Shown here: piece by piece, positions 57,987 to 64,000 of the stretch
Position numbering within the stretch: the stretch's first letter is position 1
Layout: each line of letters starts with the position of its first letter
NCBI GenBank assembly: GCA_002102555.1
Contig: MCFL01000004.1
Span: 372,001-436,000 of the forward strand
Direction of reading: 5' to 3'
DNA: 64,000 bases
Source: Catenaria anguillulae PL171
Taxonomy: Eukaryota > Blastocladiomycota > Blastocladiomycetes > Blastocladiales > Catenariaceae
Position numbers and translations under genes: made by a program
Notes under the pieces: generated by a model
Told to the model about the DNA's origin: nothing
Databases searched by the model: none
What the model saw: only the letters and a program-made list of their open reading frames with translations

Positions 57987-59045
57987 TCACCCGCGGTCCA
58001 CCAGCAGATGCAAGCGAGTCCCATTGGACACATGATAATCAGCCATGAGATATCGGGAATCCTTGAGCAGCTGTCCATCCAATACAAACTGAAGCTTGTG
58101 TGGACACAGGTACCGACACAAGCCGGCGTACATCTCCTTGAATTCGCCCACCAGCACGTCGCCTAAGGGGTGCATGGTTCGGCCTTGGCCAGAATACTGG
58201 ACCACGCTAAGCGTCGCTGGAGTACCGAACCGGTGGATGTATGCTTCCCGAGCCGCCACGAGCACGGGATCAGGATACAAGACACCGTCTTGGTCGCCAC
58301 CCACAGATTCCGTGTCCGACTCGCTTTTCCAATCCGACCACTCTCTCTCTGACTCGCCCTCATTGTCCCAGTCTGACGTGGTCGACCCATACCCATCATT
58401 AACATCGGGTGCAGTCACGCTAGAGTCGCCTCCTCGGGCCACTTCTTGGATATCGGAAAGCACATCCTCCACATCATCGTCGCCGCCGTGACACTTGCTC
58501 CAGACGGCCGCCGGTGGATCCACGCCAAAAAGATCCCTGTAGCAGTCAAACGTATTGAGATACCGCCGATGAGCTGTCGCGCGATCCGTCACAGAAGCGT
58601 CCACGTCGTAAGAAATCCGCATTCCAAGGCGGTCGAGCATGGCGTAGTAGGACCGTGTATCGAGCGCGTGCAGTTGCCAGAACTGTCCGATAGTGCGAGG
58701 CGCGGCAAACAGGATGTTGTCGCGGTCGCCGTGGACATACTTGAGAACAAGGAACTTGCGGTATTCTGATTGGATAGCGTGAATGCGATTGAGCTCGTTC
58801 GGGTGGGCATACGCGAATCGACGGCAGATGGCGGATAGGTCGAGGTGGTGGGTGAGGTACGTTGCCTGGTCGAGGGGGTCGCACAGGGTGTGGGATGGTT
58901 GGCCCACGTTGACGCCCATGGCGCAATGGGCCATGCCTGACTGCATAGTCTCAGTCATGGCGTGGGTTGTGGCATGTCTTGGGTTGGATATTGCCGAGCT
59001 TCCAGCGCCAATAAAAGTGGGTGCGCATGCTTGCTGGACATCCAT
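57987..59045 (-). CDS. Ubiquitin-like family member 7, divergent C-terminal domain
   Basis: Intact frame of 352 residues from ATG 59045; internal Mets at about 31-44 could be the true start. Family N-domain: LTHHLDLSAICRRFAYAHP, QSEYRKFLVLKYVHGDRDNI, FWQLHALDTRSYYAMLDRLG and TFDCYRDLFGVDPPAAVW. An acidic/Ser/Trp linker of about 80 residues follows (SDWDNEGESEREWSDWKSES). The C-terminal domain keeps the ubiquitin-like pattern (LGDVLVGEFKEMYAGL, KLQFVLDGQLLKDSRYLMAD) but is otherwise divergent and ends HLLVDRG, without RLRGC. So the N-domain is under stronger visible constraint than the tail. Function unknown. Confidence 0.75.
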   Translation of the reverse strand: MDVQQACAPTFIGAGSSAISNPRHATTHAMTETMQSGMAHCAMGVNVGQPSHTLCDPLDQATYLTHHLDLSAICRRFAYAHPNELNRIHAIQSEYRKFLVLKYVHGDRDNILFAAPRTIGQFWQLHALDTRSYYAMLDRLGMRISYDVDASVTDRATAHRRYLNTFDCYRDLFGVDPPAAVWSKCHGGDDDVEDVLSDIQEVARGGDSSVTAPDVNDGYGSTTSDWDNEGESEREWSDWKSESDTESVGGDQDGVLYPDPVLVAAREAYIHRFGTPATLSVVQYSGQGRTMHPLGDVLVGEFKEMYAGLCRYLCPHKLQFVLDGQLLKDSRYLMADYHVSNGTRLHLLVDRG

Positions 59046-59527
59046 CACGCACGAGCGGACAAGTTTTGGACATCTCCTTGCCCTTTTTTCGGTGTAAAAA
59101 ACTCTGCTCCGTTGTCCCGCTGAAGCGGCTGCCTAGTGCCCTGAAAAACTGGTATACTCTCGTACGATGAGCCAAGTGTTCGGCAGTATATGGGCCACAC
59201 TTGAAGCGTATTCGCTAGAATCAGTGGAGAGGGCAGTCGCAAAGATGAGCAACTGAAGATGTCCGACGGATCCGCCAAGATCGCCAGGCAAATTACCGAT
59301 GCACAAAGGTGCGAGTAGGGTGCAAACGTCTGTTCCTGAGCTCTCATTCCGGCATCGCGGAGCCTTGGATGCATGAATACATATACATATCTTTGATGCG
59401 AGTTGCCAGCCAGCAGGGGTCAGCGATGACAGGCTGATGCACTGACGCACGGGAATGTAATGACTGATTGCGACACAAAATGACAAGAATGCACCAAGCA
59501 AATATTTACATGCATAACGGACATAAA
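59046..59527. other. Intergenic between members 7 and 8
   Basis: About 480 nt. No gene recognised; promoter of member 7 expected at its left side. Confidence 0.5.
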
Positions 59528-60335
59528 TCATGGGCGACCCATGCTCAAACCGCAATGGCAACCACTCAGCATGGCGCTGGAAGCCCAACGCCCGCGCAAA
59601 CGCATGACCAAGTACAAAACATTCCTTGTGCGCACCCCGTAATCAGACATGAGGTAGCGGCCGTCCTCAAGCTGTTTTCCAGTGAAAATGAGGCGTTGTT
59701 GATCGGCCGGAAGGCCCTCCAAGTCTTGAATGGTGCCCTTGAGGTAACCCACTGACACATCCTGCGTCAAACGCACTTCGATGATCTTTCCTGTTTCTAT
59801 TTGCACGAACACAATAAGGAACGGTTCGCCTCCAGCCCGATGAACCACGTCAACAGCATGCTGGGGCGATTCTGAGTCTTGATCAACGGCCGTCGTCTCC
59901 TCGTCCTCGTCTTCGCTCTCGCTGGACGCTTCCTCGTTCTTGCCCCAAACATCAGTCGGTGGATCCACGCCGAAACGAGACTTGTAGCAATCGGCAGAGT
60001 TCAGCAACCGGCGTGCCTGCGCCTTATCAGTGGCCGGCCGTTTGAATCTGGATTGAAATGGATCCGCATTCCGAGCCGATCGAGCATGCCAAGATAGGAA
60101 GCAGTATCGAGGAAGTGCTGCCCCCAGAAGTCGCGGACCAGCTTTGGCGCACCGAGCAAATGGCCAAATCACCGTGCACAAACTTGAGAACCAACAACTT
60201 GCGGTACTCGACCTCAATGCGGTTGACGGCATGCGAGCAGAGTGAGCGTGAGCGGATCGAATGGAAGCGACGGCAAACTGCTGACAGGTCGAGCTGATAA
60301 AAGAGGTAATTGAGTTGTTGATCTTGGGGCGGCAT
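59528..60335 (-). CDS. Ubiquitin-like family member 8, frameshifted, with extended C-terminus
   Basis: ATG at 60335: [38 protein letters not shown], then frame changes near 60165 and 60045 bracket [20 protein letters not shown] and [11 protein letters not shown]. The frame continues with [19 protein letters not shown] and an acidic linker ([17 protein letters not shown]). The ubiquitin-like domain has [38 protein letters not shown] and YLVMRLRG. Instead of ending with Cys and a stop, the frame runs on for 23 residues after RLRG. A single-base change at the tail could explain this, or it could be a precursor-like extension. Confidence 0.65.
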
Positions 60336-60724
60336 CGTAAACCCAAGTTTTTCTTAAATGTGCTTATGTGAGAATTTTGGTCGTCATTTACGGTAAAGTG
60401 AGCTCAAATGGGTGGACTGGGTTAGATCGCGTGAGTGAATGTGCTGAGATGAGCTCAAATGACTCACGACCAACACCAACATCGGCTCATTCATTCAAAA
60501 ACGAGCAAGAATGAGCTTGTTCGAATGGCGACCAGTGTCAAATGCACAGAAATGAGCACATTCAATGCCTCTATTCGCATATATTCCGTTTCGTGAGATT
60601 GCAGCAGCTCCAAGGCGCAACGACAAAACAGACAGCCCTTGCAAAACCACGCCAGTCATCCACAGTCCACATCGGCTCACTTTTCCTCTGCACACTTCCT
60701 TGGCCGTCACCCCTCGCCGTTGCC
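60336..60724. other. Intergenic / 3' flank of the transposon
   Basis: About 390 nt with repeated ATGAGC-type motifs listed separately. No gene. Confidence 0.5.
60399..60570 (+). repeat. Dispersed TGAGC...AATG repeats at the transposon flank
   Basis: Four similar units: TGAGCTCAAATG at 60399-60410 and 60450-60461, TGAGCTTGTTCGAATG at 60512-60527, and TGAGCACATTCAATG at 60553-60567. An inverse copy (GGCTCATTCATTC) lies near 60484. Clustered short repeats just outside a DDE transposase gene resemble subterminal repeats of CACTA-like elements, but no terminal inverted repeat was found. Confidence 0.5.
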
Positions 60725-63700
60725 TCAGTCGCAAAAACACGCCAAAAACTCGTCTTGCGCAAACATGAGCCCCACATGCTCCTCGGCATTGTGGTTCACA
60801 AAGTACTGGGTAAACCAGGGCGACACTCCCGTGAACGATTTAGCTGACTCGCGCCGGGTTCGCAAAGCAGCATGACCAGCAGGTGTCATGGACGAGAAAT
60901 TGGGACACAGGTGGACGCCAAAGAGGAGCGACTCGGGTGGGGCCAGAATGACAGATCCGGGTGCCGGTTCTTCCACGCAAACTTGGCCAGTGGTTGGATC
61001 GCGCAGGGTGGAAATGGACATGGGCTCCAAAATGACGCCACATCCCACAACTGCCGCCTGCCCTACACTGGGTTTGGTCGCAAACTTGATGCAATGACGA
61101 ATGCGCCCAATACCAAGCTTTTGGCCGCCATCCTTCAAATACACGACGCCATCGCACCATGCACCCTTTTTGTTCCCTGGCAAGCGAGCACGTAGCAGCT
61201 GTGTCACCTCCGTGTGAATCACGTTCGACCAAAAGGACAGCTTGATGCTTTGATACGCCCATATCGTGGCGCTCGGCCACGCACGGTGGTAGTGTGGAAG
61301 TGGCGCATCCGACAATTGTTGAGCAACGAGTCGCTGTGTGTACGGATGAAGCCCAGTGGGACATGGGTCGCAGGTGGACGTGGTGATTGCGTGCGAGCCA
61401 AAGCAATACGCAGCAGGGGTTGGCTGGTTGTCTCGTTCCTTGAACAAGTCGGTGATGTGAGCAAACCGCTTGTTTTGGTACTCGCCAAGCGAATCTATGC
61501 AGACGAGTGTCATACATCAATAATTGAGACGTCTGGGTAGGTTGACAAGAAGTGTATCACATACCACCGTGAAGCAGCTGAAGCGTTTCCAACATGTCGT
61601 TGAGGGCATCCACAAGTGCCACCCAATCGCACATCTGGCGGGAAACAGTTGCGCGGTTGTAGTTGGTGTGCTCGGCACTTGTCTTGGTTGTGACAGAATG
61701 CTCCTTTTCGCCGCGCTGCGCACCCTGAGCGTTGACTGCGCCATACCATGTCGCGGCCTCGTTGTAGTGCGTAAGCATGTGGAACTTGAGCGGTTCCGGC
61801 ACCTTGTGTTGCTCGTCGGCAAGCTTGAGCGTGTCCTGCATATCGTACCACGCGGAAAAGAGCGATTCCAGTGCCTTGTCAGACAGGGCAAGGATCCACG
61901 GTGTAGGTGCGGACGCGCGCGCAAACAAGTCAAAGTCGCACATCGCCTTGACAAGCTCAACACCCGGCAAATCAGCGGTGCATGGAAGCAAGATCTGAGG
62001 ATCGCTTGGACACAGATTGTCAGTGTCGTTCATGCAAAAACCAGCGACAATATGTAATGAAGTACCCTGGTCACGCTCCTCCATTCGTGCGCCTTCAACG
62101 ACTTTTGCATCTTTGGGTCAATGGCGAGCAATGAAACAGTCCGAGCCTCCAATGCATGGTAGGGCGGCATCCATGTTGATGTGCGTAAGCGCAACTCTTC
62201 CAGCTTGCCTTTTGTGTCCGCTTCGGTAGCGTCAATGAGCTGATTAACAATCAAATCAGAAAATAATCACTCTGTGAGAATGAGAATGCAGCCAGTTAGG
62301 CAACAGCAATCATGTGTACGTACCTGCTGCACTGCTTGTGTTACATATGGCACAACGCCAAGGTCAAACTGATGTAGTGGATCAACTGCGGCACACTCAT
62401 AGACGTCGCTTGTTGCCGCAAAGAGAGCACTCGGCGCTTTCCATGCGCCGAGCTCCTTGCACTTGGCTTTCGTGATATTGGCCTCGAGAAGCTGAATCAT
62501 GTCGGATTGCGAACGGCGTGGGGCTGTGCGGTGGTCGTCCAGGTCTGGGCTTGTCACGAGTTCCGCCGGAATCAGACATTTTGGGCACGGACACATTCCA
62601 CGGTGACCGCGAGTCTGCGTGATCATGGCGAACTCTTGGAGGTCGGCCTGGTATTGGAGCAGAAACGGGAAAACGTTGTACTTGCATCCATCTGGGCCGG
62701 TCATGCGTTTGCCGTGTTCCATGGCGTGCAACCACTCGTCGTCAAGTACAATTTTCATGCAGTCGTGGTAAACAGTGCGCCGTGCTTCCGACTGCAAATT
62801 AAAAAAGGACGAGTGAGAACAGCATGAAAGCAATCCGGCAGAGACCCATTCGCACCATCTTTGACACGGAAAGCCCTTGTAATGCCGCGTCAGTTGGAAT
62901 TGGGAACATGGCCAGCAGTCGCATAGCGCGATAGCTTGGCTTGGAGAGAATGTCGGGGTGAACACCAGCGAGGAACACAAAGAGCGGATGTGCATCTTGG
63001 TTGGCGGAAATGTTGGACTTGTCGGAATAAAAGCCAATGGGTAGGAGCATGTTGGGAACGCCTTCCTCGTCAAATGGGCCAACTTGCTTCATGAGGTCGT
63101 CGTGATGCGCTTGCCAGGCAATTCCAGCAGCGGGATCCAAGTACACTGGCTCGTCTCCATATCGCACGCCACGGGGTGTTGTTGTAAATTTCAGAAGGAA
63201 CTTGGTCGACTTGAACAAACGCTCAATGGTTGGGATAATGCGCCGGTGTGGGAATGTGGACGTGGAATGGATGATGTGGACGTCGGTCAATGTGAATGGA
63301 TCGTGAAAATGGCTTTGGCGAATGAGTGTTTTTCAACTCGGCCATTGTCGACCACCCATGACGCTTGGCGGAACCAATGGTTGAATCGTCTGCAATCCCG
63401 CGCATCAAATCATCCACTTGCTTTTCGCCGAGGTCCAGTACAGCAAGAGCCATGTGCGCCATGTTGACATCCCGAACACTCTTGAAAGGGCCAATAATCT
63501 CGTTTATGCTGGCGACTGAAAAAGAGGGAAAATGTCATGGATGCACGTGAGTGAGTAAGTAAATAACACGTGAAAAACGAAATGCTCCGAAACAAGACAT
63601 ACACTTTGCATCATGAAGAAATCCTTCAATGTCAAGGGCAATGGTAGGCTGCTCAAAGTGGAGTGGTTGCGGTTCCAGGAAATCGAGAAGACGGGATTCG

Positions 63701-64000
63701 AGCATTTGCCGCGGGCGCATGGCGGTGCCATCTTGGTGCTGGTCAAACGAATCACCATCTTCAGGCTCGGGCGGCGGCAACGGGTCGCACTGCATTTCGT
63801 CCTCTTCAGCAGTGTTGGATTCGTCACCGTCATCCGTATCGCTTTCCTGGCAGTTGTGCTGGATATTTGCCAGTCGAGCGCGAAGGGCAATTGGCGAGCG
63901 AGTGCGTTCAGAATGGTTTTCGAACGCGTTCTGAGTTGGTGAATGTAAATGAGCGTTGCCGTACAGGTGGGATTCACAAACAATGGACGCAACGTACGGC
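60725..64000 (-). mobile_element. Plavaka-like (CACTA-related) DNA transposon, transposase gene cut by the window edge
   Basis: Minus-strand exons in several frames encode one transposase. N-terminal part near 63980-63600 (SHLYGNAHLHSP, acidic stretch, PLHFEQPTIALDIEGFLHDA), then DEPVYLDPAAGIAWQ and LLPIGFYSDKSNISANQDAH (62.8-63.3 kb). CMKIVLDDEWLHAMEHGKRM, GDG-equivalent TGPDGCKYNVFPFLLQYQAD and CPCPKCLIPAEL follow (62.4-62.8 kb), then AAVDPLHQFDLGVVPYVTQA. The DDE-type end is KFHMLTHYNEAATWYGAVNA with EKEHSVTTKTSAEHTNYNRA (61.6-61.8 kb). A C-terminal domain runs to 60725. This order matches fungal Plavaka transposases (established family knowledge). Introns are suggested near 61520-61560, 61995-62060, 62240-62330, 62790-62850 and 63530-63600. 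The 5' end lies at or beyond 64000. Confidence 0.8.

Overview
The window is nuclear DNA of a eukaryote, most likely a fungus. Genes carry short GT...AG introns (49-109 nt where I could place both ends). The element at the right edge looks like a fungal Plavaka-type transposon, and the PhoD-like phosphatase, ERB1, NSA2 and SRP72 have fungal-looking architectures. A clear CDK20-type kinase, a family linked to cilia, fits a zoosporic lineage such as Blastocladiomycota or Chytridiomycota. That placement is inference.

Layout, left to right. 1-17 kb: the C-terminal part of a SCaMC-type mitochondrial carrier, a PXA-domain protein, a secreted or membrane single-pass protein, a broken unknown gene, a cationic amino-acid permease, a small unknown gene, an LtrA-family membrane protein, a cytochrome b561-like protein and a coiled-coil protein. 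18-24 kb: two tandem members of a ubiquitin-like family and an F-box protein. 24-29 kb: three tandem secreted ricin-B-fold (beta-trefoil) lectin genes with the same intron layout. 29-37.6 kb: a Cys-rich type I membrane protein, NSA2, CDK20 and an intact F-box/WD40 protein. 38-41 kb: three more tandem ubiquitin-like genes, one intact. 41-51 kb: a clean block of housekeeping genes (ERB1, an ankyrin protein, GMF, SRP72, a secreted 5'-nucleotidase). 52-56 kb: a PhoD-like phosphatase with a very long Gln-rich N-terminus. 57-60 kb: three more ubiquitin-like genes. 60-64 kb: a Plavaka-like DNA transposon cut by the window edge.

The strongest candidate for something undescribed is the ubiquitin-like family: eight loci in three tandem clusters within 64 kb. 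Typical members pair an N-terminal domain (signature F-W-x2-H-x4-[ST]-x-S-Y) with a C-terminal domain very close to ubiquitin whose last residues are R-L-R-G-C. The terminal glycine needed for conjugation is replaced by cysteine. Different stop codons and cysteine codons in different copies argue against an artefact. Members range from intact to truncated, frameshifted or tail-less, which is a birth-and-death pattern.

A second theme is many one- or two-base frameshifts, concentrated in some genes and absent from the housekeeping block. They may be assembly indels or real decay, and the sequence alone does not decide. Coordinates of frameshifted genes span the whole reconstructed locus.
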